Positions 16,188 to 25,814 of a stretch of DNA of 64,000 bases are shown here, one piece after another (position 1 is the first letter of the stretch; each line of letters opens with the position of its first letter). A program made the translations under genes and the position numbers. The notes beneath the pieces are model-generated. The model saw only the letters and a list, made by a program, of their open reading frames with translations. It made no database searches and was not told the DNA's origin. Source of the stretch: Paenibacillus sp. EZ-K15 (GTDB lineage Bacteria > Bacillota > Bacilli > Paenibacillales > Paenibacillaceae); the NCBI RefSeq assembly GCF_002573715.1, contig NZ_PDHM01000009.1:146950-210949 (forward strand), written 5' to 3'.

Positions 16188-17480
16188 ATGTCAAAACGTT
16201 TGTTGATTTCTACAATCATTTTAACGTTGTTCTGCCTTTCATTCCTCACTGCATGTGGAACGGATAAACAATCATCAAGCCAGCAATCACAAGGGAATGA
16301 AGCAGCAGGTAACGAACCACAAGATGGGATGAAGCCGGAGGCCGGGGCTGAATTGCTTGTATGGGAATCGAAAGGTCCTGAACTCGACTTTATGAAAGCG
16401 GTCGCAGATGATTTTGAAAAGGAATATGGAATAAAAGTAAAGGTAGAGCCGGTTCCTGCGATAGATGCCGTCAAGAAACTTACCACAGATGGACCCGCTG
16501 GAATTGGTGCCGATGTCTTCTCATCGCCACATGATCAATTGGGAAACGCTGTTATGGCAGGACTCGTATTGCAAAATGATGTGTTTACCGATTCTGAAAA
16601 AAATGATTTTATGTCTTCTGCAATCGATGGCGTTAGCTATGATGGTGTCCTGTATGGGTTTCCAACAGCCATTGACACCTATGCGCTTTTTTACAATAAG
16701 AAGTTGATGGAGAAGGCCCCGAAGACTTATGAGGAGATCATTAAGTTCGCCGAAACTTATAACGATCCGAAAAATAAGAAATATGGTTTTATGTGGGATG
16801 TAGGTCAGTTGTATTTATCTTATTCATTCCTTGGCGGTTACGGAGGATATGTATTTGGCAATCATGGGACGGATATAAATGATATCGGTCTTAATAATGA
16901 TAAGTCGATTGAAGGAGCAAGATTCTTACAATCCTTTAAAAAAGTATTGCCCCTAAATATAAACGACCTCAATGATAATATTATCACTGGATTTTTCCAA
17001 GAAGGCAAAACAGCTGCCATTATTAATGGACCGTGGTTCATTTCAACTTTGGCAAGTACGGAAATGGATTATGGCGTAGCTCCTTTACCTCTATTGCCTA
17101 ATGGTGAACATCCAGTAAGTTTTTCAGGTATTAGAGGTTTATATGTGAACTCATACACGAAATATCCCGTTGCTGCAAAATTGTTTGCTAGTTATGCGAC
17201 AACGAAACAAAGTTTAACGAAACGTTTTGAAATGACAACTCAATTGCCTCCCAGGAAAGATCTGATGGACGATCCGCTTCTTACGAACGACCCTAATACA
17301 ATGGCTTTCTTAGAGCAAGCGAAATATTCAATTCCAATGCCGTCTATTCCCGAAATGGGTAATGTATGGGTTCCTGCAAGTGCTGCTCTCTCATCCATTT
17401 GGAATGACAATCAAGACCCGGGCACAGTTTTAAATAAAGCCGTAAGTCAAATCAAAACAGCAATCAATACGAAAAAGTAG
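16188..17480 (+). CDS. Maltodextrin-type extracellular solute-binding lipoprotein
   Basis: The protein has 430 residues. The signal peptide ends in the lipobox SFLTAC, so the protein is tethered to the outer membrane face by a lipidated Cys (about residue 21), followed by a Ser/Gln-rich linker. The rest is a family 1 solute-binding protein like MalE/MdxE: LLVWESKGPELDFMKAVADD, YDGVLYGFPTAIDTYALFYN and the IINGPWFIST motif. It should capture maltose/maltodextrins and hand them to the two permeases downstream. I chose the ATG at 16188 because AAGGGGGAG precedes it; the upstream GTG at 16164 lies in the operator. First gene of the operon. Confidence 0.88.
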   Translation: MSKRLLISTIILTLFCLSFLTACGTDKQSSSQQSQGNEAAGNEPQDGMKPEAGAELLVWESKGPELDFMKAVADDFEKEYGIKVKVEPVPAIDAVKKLTTDGPAGIGADVFSSPHDQLGNAVMAGLVLQNDVFTDSEKNDFMSSAIDGVSYDGVLYGFPTAIDTYALFYNKKLMEKAPKTYEEIIKFAETYNDPKNKKYGFMWDVGQLYLSYSFLGGYGGYVFGNHGTDINDIGLNNDKSIEGARFLQSFKKVLPLNINDLNDNIITGFFQEGKTAAIINGPWFISTLASTEMDYGVAPLPLLPNGEHPVSFSGIRGLYVNSYTKYPVAAKLFASYATTKQSLTKRFEMTTQLPPRKDLMDDPLLTNDPNTMAFLEQAKYSIPMPSIPEMGNVWVPASAALSSIWNDNQDPGTVLNKAVSQIKTAINTKK

Positions 17481-17516
17481 GATGATACTCCAAATCTCAG
17501 TAAGGCGGTCTCAGAT

Positions 17517-18833
17517 ATGCATTTGAACCAAAGTTCTCGTCAGCATCAGACGAAAGGCATGATTTTGTCTGCGGTTTTTATTGGATTGGGCCAACTGTAC
17601 AACAAGCAGTATCTGAAGGGCTTGATTTATATGATCCTAGCCCAATTGTTCTTCTGGAACTATTATCCTGTTGCCTATAAAGGCATAGTGGGATTTATTA
17701 CATTAGGCGATGTGCCTACAAAGGTTATTCAGGGGAAAGTCGTACAGGGTGACCATTCTATTTTTCTATTAATCAATGGTCTGATCACATTCATAATCAT
17801 TCTGTTGTATTTGGGTTTTTATTTCATGAATATTTATGATGCTAGGAAAAACGGAGCGCTTAGAGACGAAGGAGGATGTGCTCCACGATTTACAGATTCC
17901 ATTAAAACCATGAAATTTCGTAAATTGCCCTACCTTTTGTTATTGCCCGCAGCTTTTTTTGTCTTGTTTGTGACCTTAATACCTCTGCTATTTAATGTGT
18001 TGATCGCATTTACCAATTATTCTGCTCCTGGACATATTCCGGATCGGGCATTAGTGGATTGGATCGGATTTAGCGTGTTCTATGATTTATTTGCACAAGA
18101 ATCATGGAGAACTACCTTCTTCGGAATATCCGTCTGGAATTTGATATGGGCTACAGTTTCGACGAGCACCGTTTTTCTGAGCGGTCTTTTATTAGCAATG
18201 ATGGTGAATCACCCAAGGATTCGATTCAAAAAGTTTTGGAGAACCATCTTTATCCTGCCTTGGGCGGTTCCACAATTCATATCGATTTTGGTTTTTAGGG
18301 TATTATTGAACGGCTCATTCGGTCCGATTAACGATTTGGTGGTGAAGCTTGGTTTCTCACCAGTACCGTGGCTCTCCGATCCGACGATGGCGAAAGTGTC
18401 TATCCTTATGGTGAATTTGTGGTTCTCAACCCCTTTTCTCATGGCATTGATGTCGGGGATCTTAACGACAATGCCGCGCGACATTTACGAAGCTGCAGAG
18501 GTAGACGGCGCCTCAAAATTTCAAAACTTTTTTAAGATCACTCTTCCTCTTGTCTTATTGGCTACCGCGCCTATTTTTATTATGCAATTCGCTTTTAATT
18601 TTAATAATTTCAATCTAATTTATTTACTAACGGATGGGAAACCGGAAAATCCGGACTTTTACTACGCAGGAAGCACCGATATTCTGATCTCATGGATTTT
18701 TAAAATGACACTGAACCAAAGTCAATTTAATATGGCTTCTGCTGTGTCTATTATTATGTTCGTTTTCATTGCGTTTTTCTCCTTATGGAATTACAGGCGG
18801 ATGAAGTCAAATAAAGAAGAGGATTTGGTCTAA
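17517..18833 (+). CDS. MalF/MdxF-like sugar ABC permease
   Basis: The protein has 438 residues. The long N-terminal extension (GMILSAVFIGLGQLYNKQYL, two extra membrane segments) is typical of MdxF-type permeases. The C-terminal part has the six-helix transport core and the EAA loop EAAEVDGASKFQNFFKITLP that docks the ATPase. It would form the membrane pore for maltodextrin uptake with the next gene, which it abuts directly (stop at 18833, next start at 18834). No ATPase gene is in the operon. Confidence 0.9.
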   Translation: MHLNQSSRQHQTKGMILSAVFIGLGQLYNKQYLKGLIYMILAQLFFWNYYPVAYKGIVGFITLGDVPTKVIQGKVVQGDHSIFLLINGLITFIIILLYLGFYFMNIYDARKNGALRDEGGCAPRFTDSIKTMKFRKLPYLLLLPAAFFVLFVTLIPLLFNVLIAFTNYSAPGHIPDRALVDWIGFSVFYDLFAQESWRTTFFGISVWNLIWATVSTSTVFLSGLLLAMMVNHPRIRFKKFWRTIFILPWAVPQFISILVFRVLLNGSFGPINDLVVKLGFSPVPWLSDPTMAKVSILMVNLWFSTPFLMALMSGILTTMPRDIYEAAEVDGASKFQNFFKITLPLVLLATAPIFIMQFAFNFNNFNLIYLLTDGKPENPDFYYAGSTDILISWIFKMTLNQSQFNMASAVSIIMFVFIAFFSLWNYRRMKSNKEEDLV

Positions 18834-19667
18834 ATGTCGAAAATAAAAGACAACTTGCTGGTCATTGGCATCTACATGATTTTCATTGTGCTATTCATTA
18901 CCACGATATATCCAATTATTTGGGTTATTGGAACTTCACTTAATCCCGGCAATACCTTATTGGTGAGTCAGATGTTTCCTGATCATCCCACGATTGCTCA
19001 TTATGTTGATCTTATAAGGAACACGGATTTTGGACTGTGGTACAAAAATACAATAAAGATCGCCATTTCGAATGCGGTGATATCCACCTCACTTGTAGCT
19101 GCGACGGCTTATGCCTTTTCTAGATTTCGATTTAAAGGTAGACAAACAGGATTAATGACGTTATTAATCTTGCAAATGTTTCCCGGCTTCTTATCCGTCA
19201 TGGCACTATTTGTTCTACTGTTACAAACGAGGTTGCTAGATACACATCTAGGGTTAATTCTGATTTATGCTGGCGGGTCCATTTCAATGGGAACATGGGT
19301 GATGAAAGGTCATTTTGACACGATTCCCAAAAGTCTAGAAGAAGCTGCTTTTATGGATGGGGCCAGTAATAAGGATTCATTTTTAAAAATTATTTTACCT
19401 TTGTCATTGCCGGCCATTACATTCGTTGCACTGAATAGTTTTATTACGCCTTTCATGGATTTTATTTTGCCGCAAATTGTTCTAAGATCATCGGAAAAAA
19501 TGACGTTAGCACAAGGGTTATATAATATGGTGGCGAACGAGACAAATTCCAGCTTTACTTTATTTGCCGCCGGTGCAGTGCTCGTTGCGTTGCCAATTAC
19601 GATTCTGTATATGTACTTCCAGAAATATTTGATTAACGGGATCGCTGCGGGTGCGGATAAAGGTTAA
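18834..19667 (+). CDS. MalG/MdxG-like sugar ABC permease
   Basis: The protein has 277 residues and six membrane helices, with the EAA loop EEAAFMDGASNKDSFLKIIL at about 172-191. It is the second half of the transport pore and is translated directly after the MalF-like gene. The energising ATPase must come from elsewhere, as is usual in Bacillota, where one MsmX-type ATPase serves many importers. Confidence 0.92.
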   Translation: MSKIKDNLLVIGIYMIFIVLFITTIYPIIWVIGTSLNPGNTLLVSQMFPDHPTIAHYVDLIRNTDFGLWYKNTIKIAISNAVISTSLVAATAYAFSRFRFKGRQTGLMTLLILQMFPGFLSVMALFVLLLQTRLLDTHLGLILIYAGGSISMGTWVMKGHFDTIPKSLEEAAFMDGASNKDSFLKIILPLSLPAITFVALNSFITPFMDFILPQIVLRSSEKMTLAQGLYNMVANETNSSFTLFAAGAVLVALPITILYMYFQKYLINGIAAGADKG

Positions 19668-19702
19668 GGGATTACAAATCACATATGTCTAAGGAGAGTA
19701 CC

Positions 19703-21463
19703 ATGTTATTAGAAGCGATCTATCACCGACCTAGGAATGCCTATTGCTATGCATACGATGATAATCTCATTCATATCAGAATTCGGACCAAAAAAGATGA
19801 CCTCGAAGAGGTTCAAGCCTTCTACGGTGATAAGTATGATTGGGATAATACCGCATGCGAAAAGGCTCTTCATAAAATAGCAAGTGACGAATTATTCGAT
19901 TACTGGCAAGTAGAAATCGAACCTACACATTTACGACTCAGATACGCCTTTCACTTGATATCAGGGGATCAAACATATTGGTACACGGAGAAAGGTTTCT
20001 GTAAAGAAAAACCGAAGCACCCTTTAACATTTTTCGATTTTCCGTTTATTTGGCCGCATGAGGTGTTAAAACCGCCAGCGTGGGTAAAGGAGTCCGTATT
20101 TTATCAAATTTTCCCTGAAAGGTTTGCTAACGGTGATTCGAGCAATGATCCTGCATCTGTGCGTCCTTGGAAAGACAGCAATCCGGGTCCGCAAGATTAT
20201 TATGGAGGAGATCTGCAAGGTGTGTTAGATCAGTTAGATTACATCAGTTCCCTAGGTGTTAATGCCATTTACTTCACCCCTATATTCGAAGCCAAAACAA
20301 ATCATAAATACGATACGACAGATTACTTAAAAGTAGATCCCCATTTTGGAGATGTTAAGTTATTAAAAAAACTGGTGAATTCATGTCATGAGCGCGGTAT
20401 TCGTGTCATCCTTGATGCGGTGTTTAATCACAGCGGTTATGACTTTGCACCCTTCCAGGATGTAATCGAGAACGGAGAGAAATCTAAATATCGCGATTGG
20501 TTCCATATCAAGCAATTTCCGATTACATGTGAGCCAAGGCCATCTTATCATTGTTTTGCCTTTGAATCACATATGCCTAAGCTTAATACGTCTAACCCTG
20601 AAGTGCGAAAATACTTGTTAGAAGTTGCTAAGTATTGGGTTACCGAATGTGATATTGATGGTTGGAGACTGGATGTGGCAAATGAGGTTGACCACGATTT
20701 TTGGAGAGAGTTCCGAAAAACATTAAAAGCGCTGAAGCCCGATTTATATATTCTGGGAGAGATTTGGCACGATGCCATGCCGTGGCTGGAAGGAGACCAA
20801 TTTGACGCGGTTATGAACTATCCTGCAACGGATGCGATTATCGAGTTTTTTGCGAAGGATACCCTGAATGCGGAACAGTTCTCCTATCAAATCAATTGGC
20901 TCTTGGCTAATTACCCGCAGCAAGTAAACGAAGCCACCTTTAACGTTCTGGGAAGCCACGATACGCCGAGACTGCTCACAGTCTCACAGGACGAGAATAA
21001 ATTAAAGCTGGCTGTACTGTTTCAATTCATACTCCTGGGAACGCCCTGCATTTACTATGGGGATGAAGTAGGGATGACAGGGGGAGCAGACCCAGATTGC
21101 AGGAAACCAATGATTTGGGAAAAGGATAAACAAAACCACATGCTTTTTAATTTTTATCGGGATATGATTGCCATTCGAAAGAAACATCGCGTAATACAAG
21201 AAGGCTCATTCCATTTTGTGTATGCCAAAAATAATCAACTTGTCGTACAAAGAAAGAATGACAATGAACGAATCTACATTTGTTTTAATAACAGCAGTCA
21301 ATCGGAACAAGTTGATTTCAAAATTCATCAGGAATTTTCACCCGAACAAATGATAGGCAACGGAACATATGAAGTGGAGGGGGATGCCATTACCGTAAGT
21401 TTACCTGCATTCGGATGGATCGTATTAAATACCGCCAAGGGCACCCGTTTGACAAAAGAATAG
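19703..21463 (+). CDS. Neopullulanase/cyclomaltodextrinase-type alpha-amylase (GH13_20)
   Basis: The protein has 586 residues, no signal peptide, so it is cytoplasmic. An N-terminal CBM34-like domain (about 1-125) precedes the GH13 barrel. Catalytic residues fall at D324 (DGWRLDVANEVD), E353 (ILGEIWHD) and D420 (GSHDTPRL), with the spacing known for neopullulanase and maltogenic amylase. This subfamily hydrolyses imported maltodextrins, cyclodextrins or pullulan fragments. I chose the ATG at 19703, preceded by TAAGGAGAG; an in-frame ATG at 19685 has no such site. It fits as the intracellular hydrolase of the operon. Confidence 0.9.
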   Translation: MLLEAIYHRPRNAYCYAYDDNLIHIRIRTKKDDLEEVQAFYGDKYDWDNTACEKALHKIASDELFDYWQVEIEPTHLRLRYAFHLISGDQTYWYTEKGFCKEKPKHPLTFFDFPFIWPHEVLKPPAWVKESVFYQIFPERFANGDSSNDPASVRPWKDSNPGPQDYYGGDLQGVLDQLDYISSLGVNAIYFTPIFEAKTNHKYDTTDYLKVDPHFGDVKLLKKLVNSCHERGIRVILDAVFNHSGYDFAPFQDVIENGEKSKYRDWFHIKQFPITCEPRPSYHCFAFESHMPKLNTSNPEVRKYLLEVAKYWVTECDIDGWRLDVANEVDHDFWREFRKTLKALKPDLYILGEIWHDAMPWLEGDQFDAVMNYPATDAIIEFFAKDTLNAEQFSYQINWLLANYPQQVNEATFNVLGSHDTPRLLTVSQDENKLKLAVLFQFILLGTPCIYYGDEVGMTGGADPDCRKPMIWEKDKQNHMLFNFYRDMIAIRKKHRVIQEGSFHFVYAKNNQLVVQRKNDNERIYICFNNSSQSEQVDFKIHQEFSPEQMIGNGTYEVEGDAITVSLPAFGWIVLNTAKGTRLTKE

Positions 21464-21493
21464 GGATATGGTTAAATCTCTTAAACGTTTAAG
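21449..21493 (+). promoter_or_regulatory. Internal promoter and operator for the LacI-family gene
   Basis: TTGACA (21449-21454) and TTAAAT (21472-21477) with a 17-bp spacer lie across the 3' end of the amylase gene. The palindrome CTTAAACGTTTAAG (21480-21493) follows at once, identical to the core of the operator at 16150. The regulator therefore probably represses its own internal promoter as well as the whole operon. Confidence 0.7.
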
Positions 21494-21509
21494 TAAAGGC
21501 GGTTTATCC

Positions 21510-22427
21510 ATGAAAAAAACAACGATTAAAGATATAGCAAAAGAAGCAAATGTATCGATCGCGACAGTTTCTTATATTTTAAACAATGTGAAGACGCAAT
21601 CCATTTCGGATGAAACGCGTGTTAAAGTTCTTAAAATTGCCCAACAGCTTAAGTACGTGACAAACCGAACAGCCCAGTCTTTAAAAATCAAGAAAACCGG
21701 ATTAATTGGCATCATTTTGTTCAAAGAGGAAAACCAGCATGTATGGTCTGATTTAAAATATGCGAAAGCCATTTTTAAGCTTGAGCAGTTATGCAGCGAG
21801 TTAGGTTACCATGTCCTCTTTATGCAAATCGATAGCATGACGCCATCCAACAAGATTATTATGGAAAGAAATCTAGATGGTGCGTTCTTAATAAATGTGG
21901 ATCAAGACAGATTCTCGACGATATCCAATTACTTTGGATTTGGAGTTCCTGTATTTGTAATGGACAGTTACATCGATAACTCATTGTTTCATAAAGTCCT
22001 CCCAGATTTTGAGCAAAGCTTTCAATTATCTCAGCGTTTACTTGGTGAATCCCCCCAATTTCTGATTATGGATTCCTATAACAATGTTGAACTCATGGAG
22101 TTTATTAAACAAAAGTCAAATTTAGCTGAAAACCAGATTTATGTCTCAGATAACACAGCTAGTAACATGAATACGTTCTTATCCCAATTTCCAGACAGCC
22201 CGGGAATGGTCGTGAACGAATTTTTAGCTAACGAGGTATTCAAAACGCATAAAAAAATAGTTGCCATATGCACCTGCGATTGTTCGGAGATCTTGAGAGA
22301 CGATATGTATCAAATCAAGTTCAATTTGAATGATTATAAAGGAGTTGTGCGCATGATGGATCGTTACATTCAGGATGTGGATTATGTAAACAAGGAGAAA
22401 TTCTTTTTCTTGTCGACCCAATCCTAA
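21510..22427 (+). CDS. LacI family transcriptional regulator of the maltodextrin operon
   Basis: The protein has 305 residues. The N-terminal LacI helix-turn-helix reads TIKDIAKEANVSIATVSYIL, with a hinge at about 45-60. The periplasmic-binding-protein-like sensor domain (about 60-305) is less conserved. I chose the ATG at 21510, preceded by AAAGGCGG; the frame extends upstream through the operator. By position and by the two identical palindromes, it should repress this operon and itself until a maltodextrin-derived inducer binds. Confidence 0.85.
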   Translation: MKKTTIKDIAKEANVSIATVSYILNNVKTQSISDETRVKVLKIAQQLKYVTNRTAQSLKIKKTGLIGIILFKEENQHVWSDLKYAKAIFKLEQLCSELGYHVLFMQIDSMTPSNKIIMERNLDGAFLINVDQDRFSTISNYFGFGVPVFVMDSYIDNSLFHKVLPDFEQSFQLSQRLLGESPQFLIMDSYNNVELMEFIKQKSNLAENQIYVSDNTASNMNTFLSQFPDSPGMVVNEFLANEVFKTHKKIVAICTCDCSEILRDDMYQIKFNLNDYKGVVRMMDRYIQDVDYVNKEKFFFLSTQS

Positions 22428-22453
22428 TAATTTTAGTTGAGGGAGTATGCCTT

Positions 22454-23797
22454 GTGAATTTATCGCGGTTAATCGCCATCAAGAACTTTTATTCCAGTAT
22501 TCTTAATAATGAGAGAGATATGTTTATTTACTTACCCGTTAGTTATGAAAAGGATGTAGAAAAAAGATATCCCGTCCTTTATATGCATGACGGTCAGCAT
22601 ATGTTCTTTGAAGATCACAAAGGCGAATCTTGGGATATTCATACCACAGTGGATGCATTGGTGTCTCAGGGGAAAATGAAAGAAATTATCGTTGTTGCCA
22701 TCTCTCATGTAGAAGACACTAGAATATCAGAATATATGCATGCCAATCCCGATGGCCATAATATTTTTAATACGACCAATCAAGGCGAACTTTATGAGGA
22801 ATTCCTTATTAAAGAAGTTAAACCTTACATTGATAAAGAATATCGAACGCTACCTGATAAGCGTAACACGGCGTTAATGGGGTCCTCCGCGGGTGGACTT
22901 GTGTCTTACAATATAGGATTCCGCCAATCAGATACTTTTGGAATGGTAGGTGCGCTATGCCCATTCTTTGTCAGTGTCGACCCGAGCACAATGGAAGATC
23001 GATGGTTAAGCCGTGTATACACAGAAAAAAAGGATCTTAAAATATGGATAGATGTAGGAGATGCTGAGGGTTTCACCGTGATGGAGAAACATGTGAGATA
23101 TGTGGCAGATATACTTATTAAAAGCGGCTACCAGCCGGGAAATGACCTGATGTATTATCTTGCTGTCAATTCTGGCCACTCTCAAAAGGATTGGGCGGCT
23201 CGGGTTCATGCGCCGTTAATTTATTTTTTTGGCGAAATAGGTACGCCAGTCCGTGTTGATTTGCATGGTCCTAAGGCTGTTGGCATAGATGGACTTAAGC
23301 GAACAATAAATTCGGTGGTACACTTTGATAGCGGATTTATGATGACGGATTTAAATGCAACATACGAAGTTGGTGATCCCGATATTTTGGAGGTAACAAA
23401 GGAAGGAAGATTAATCCCCAAAAAAGTAGGGAAGACCATCATCACATATATGAATAACAATCTAACAGCTCAATTAGAAATCGCAGTTGTGCCCTATATT
23501 TCCGATACAGTCACCGTTAATCTTTCCGTTAAAGTGCCGGCATTTACGCCAGAAACCGATAAGTTATATGCCGGTATAGAGTTACCCATGATTCAAGAAG
23601 GACTATATGGCGGAACGTTTGAGGTGCCAAGAGGCATTTCGTTTGAATTCCGTATTTCTCGTGGATTAGGCATGCATGAAACAGACATTCAAGGCAGGGA
23701 AGTTCCATATCGAAAGTTTACGACCGATGATGGATTAATCCTGAATTACGAAGTAGATCAATGGGTAGATCTCATACCTGAGAATTGTAAAAGGTGA
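22454..23797 (+). CDS. Alpha/beta-hydrolase esterase with C-terminal Ig-like domain (first paralogue)
   Basis: The protein has 447 residues. The first 270 form a Fes/esterase-D-like alpha/beta-hydrolase: RYPVLYMHDGQHMFFEDHKG, a GSSAGG elbow with S145 as probable nucleophile, and NSGHSQKDWAARVHAPLIYF with a likely catalytic His. Residues about 275-350 resemble a bacterial Ig-like (BIG_2) repeat (YEVGDPDILEVTKEGRLIPK), and the tail (about 355-447) is another beta-rich domain. No signal peptide is visible, so it seems cytoplasmic, which is odd for an Ig-like fusion. It starts at GTG and is tied by overlap to its paralogue. The substrate is unknown; an acyl group on imported sugars is a possibility. 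Confidence 0.75.
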   Translation: MNLSRLIAIKNFYSSILNNERDMFIYLPVSYEKDVEKRYPVLYMHDGQHMFFEDHKGESWDIHTTVDALVSQGKMKEIIVVAISHVEDTRISEYMHANPDGHNIFNTTNQGELYEEFLIKEVKPYIDKEYRTLPDKRNTALMGSSAGGLVSYNIGFRQSDTFGMVGALCPFFVSVDPSTMEDRWLSRVYTEKKDLKIWIDVGDAEGFTVMEKHVRYVADILIKSGYQPGNDLMYYLAVNSGHSQKDWAARVHAPLIYFFGEIGTPVRVDLHGPKAVGIDGLKRTINSVVHFDSGFMMTDLNATYEVGDPDILEVTKEGRLIPKKVGKTIITYMNNNLTAQLEIAVVPYISDTVTVNLSVKVPAFTPETDKLYAGIELPMIQEGLYGGTFEVPRGISFEFRISRGLGMHETDIQGREVPYRKFTTDDGLILNYEVDQWVDLIPENCKR

Positions 23798-23802
23798 TGA
23801 AA

Positions 23803-25146
23803 ATGACATACAAGTCAAGCATTTTGCGAATTGAGAGCTTTTACTCGGCGCATTTGGATAATAAGAGAGATATTTTTGTCTATCTTCCCCCTAGTTATGC
23901 GTACGACAAGACCAAGCTCTACCCTGTATTATACATGCATGACGGGCAAAATATCTTTCACCCCGCCTTCAATGGATATTCTTGGCATGCAGATAAAACC
24001 GTTGATCGATTGATCCGTGATCACAAATTGGAAGAAATCATCGTTGTAGGTATTCCTAATATGGGACTAGAGAGGTCCGACGAATATACCCATGATTTGG
24101 AGGGGGTGCTGTATCCACTCGATAAAGTTCCGATTCACCCCAAAGGTCATCTCTATGAAAAGTTTATCATTGAAGAAGTGAAGTCTTACGTGGATTCGGT
24201 TTTTCGAACGAAATCAGATCCTGCACACACAGCGCTAATGGGTTCATCCAGAGGCGGACAAGTTACCTATCATATCGGGTTTCGTAATCCAGATATATTC
24301 GGTAAACTAGCTATCGTTTCCCCTTATTTTTATTGTGTAGATCCCATTTCACTTGAAGAAATCAGGCTTTATCATACTTTTACAAAGAAGCAGCCAATAT
24401 CCCAAATATGGATTGATTTAGGGAGCTCTGAAGGAACTTTAGTCATGGATAAGCATACCCGTGCAGTGACAGAGGAACTCGTAGATTTAGGTTACGAAGC
24501 CGACACTCAATTGATCTATTTCAATGATCCAGGGGCTGCTCATGTGGAGAAAGATTGGGCAGCAAGATTATCATCTCCACTCATTCATTTTTTTGGAAGG
24601 AAAGGCGAAGCTCGCTCATTATCGTTAATCGGTTGTGAAGAGGTTGGTATTGTAGGTCCTACTAGCCGACTGAACGCGATTCTAGAATTTGGGGATGACT
24701 TTAAAATGTCCTTATTACGAGCCGCTTATCAAGTGCAAGATCAAGAGATCGCGGAAGTAATGGTGAACGGAACCATCGTGCCTAAGAAAACAGGGGTCAC
24801 CTCGGTAATCGTAAAATACAAGGACTTGGAAGCTACTACAGAGATTCGTGTTGTTGATGAGAAAAAAGAGTGTGTGACCTTGGACATGGTCGTTCATGTT
24901 CCGCCAAATACACCCGTCGATATGAACCTGTATGCTTGGTTTCCTCTGATTCAAGATCCGAGCAAGGGTATGTACTACAATCAACTGCAGGTGCCTTTAT
25001 ATGCTGAGTTCATCTATCAAATCAGTAGACAGGATGGAATCGTTGAGGTGGATTCAAGCGGCAAACCCGTTCAACATAAATATACAGCTTTAGAGGACAC
25101 CAAGATTGAAATTTACGTCGAACATTGGATGAGGAATGAAACATGA
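23803..25146 (+). CDS. Alpha/beta-hydrolase esterase with C-terminal Ig-like domain (second paralogue)
   Basis: The protein has 447 residues and the same architecture as the preceding gene: LYPVLYMHDGQNIFHPAFNG, the GSSRGG elbow with S149 as probable nucleophile, AAHVEKDWAARLSSPLIHFF, then an Ig-like region (about 275-350) and a beta-rich tail. The two read as a tandem duplication that has diverged a good deal. The start could be GTG 23794, ATG 23797 (overlapping the previous stop) or ATG 23803; I prefer 23803 because AAAGGTGA lies 5 bp before it. It overlaps the next gene by 4 bp (ATGA). Same uncertain substrate. Confidence 0.75.
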   Translation: MTYKSSILRIESFYSAHLDNKRDIFVYLPPSYAYDKTKLYPVLYMHDGQNIFHPAFNGYSWHADKTVDRLIRDHKLEEIIVVGIPNMGLERSDEYTHDLEGVLYPLDKVPIHPKGHLYEKFIIEEVKSYVDSVFRTKSDPAHTALMGSSRGGQVTYHIGFRNPDIFGKLAIVSPYFYCVDPISLEEIRLYHTFTKKQPISQIWIDLGSSEGTLVMDKHTRAVTEELVDLGYEADTQLIYFNDPGAAHVEKDWAARLSSPLIHFFGRKGEARSLSLIGCEEVGIVGPTSRLNAILEFGDDFKMSLLRAAYQVQDQEIAEVMVNGTIVPKKTGVTSVIVKYKDLEATTEIRVVDEKKECVTLDMVVHVPPNTPVDMNLYAWFPLIQDPSKGMYYNQLQVPLYAEFIYQISRQDGIVEVDSSGKPVQHKYTALEDTKIEIYVEHWMRNET

Positions 25147-25784
25147 AAAAAATAGGTGTGGGATTTATTTGCGGTGCTATATTCTTCACAGGGATTTCCG
25201 CATCTGCATCGAACTTAACAGCGGAGACAAAAGATTATCAATTATTTATTGATGATAAGGAGCAAGTCTTGCGTGACAAGCCGATTTCAATACAGGGTAG
25301 AATCGATCTTCCTGTTCGTGAAGTTGCAGACTCAAATCGGAATGTTAAAAAGAAAGAGGGAACCACTTCTAGCGGCAGGAATGTGAAATTGGAGAAAATT
25401 CCTATTACACAAGAACTGAAAGATGTTGAAGTTACCGTACATGCCATTAGGCTTACAGCTAGTACAACCGACTTTGAAGTCACGGTCAAAAACAATACAG
25501 ACGATGAGAATATCACTGTTGATTTGCTCAGTACGCGAGTAGAGGCGAACAATAATGTCGCAGGCAAGCCGTCTGAAACCGTGGGAATAGCTCCTGTAAA
25601 TCCGGATTTTGGCACCGTTACAATCAAGCCCAAGAAAGAAATACATGGTTGGGTGAGTACAAAAGGTTTGGTAGAAAAAAATATAGACAACATAGCCTTT
25701 CGACTTTCGCTCCGTGGAAAGAGTGAGAAGAGAACATTTACGTTCCACATCGATTGTAAGGATATGAAGTTTCGAACGCTCTAA
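25143..25784 (+). CDS. Secreted protein of unknown function, last gene of the maltodextrin operon
   Basis: The protein has 213 residues. MKKIGVGFICGAIFFTGISA is a signal peptide with cleavage near ASA-SN. Residues about 30-60 (YQLFIDDKEQVLRDKPISIQ) resemble the opening of copper-amine-oxidase-N/stalk-type wall domains. Residues about 85-210 form a beta-rich domain, reminiscent of DUF4352-like Ig folds (VEVTVHAIRLTASTTDFEVT, then VKNNTDDENITVDLL). No catalytic motif is seen. It is coupled to the second esterase by a 4-bp overlap and followed by a terminator, so it belongs to the operon; a role outside the cell in substrate handling is a guess. Confidence 0.65.
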   Translation: MKKIGVGFICGAIFFTGISASASNLTAETKDYQLFIDDKEQVLRDKPISIQGRIDLPVREVADSNRNVKKKEGTTSSGRNVKLEKIPITQELKDVEVTVHAIRLTASTTDFEVTVKNNTDDENITVDLLSTRVEANNNVAGKPSETVGIAPVNPDFGTVTIKPKKEIHGWVSTKGLVEKNIDNIAFRLSLRGKSEKRTFTFHIDCKDMKFRTL

Positions 25785-25814
25785 TGAGTTAATGAACTGA
25801 TTAATAACAAGAAT

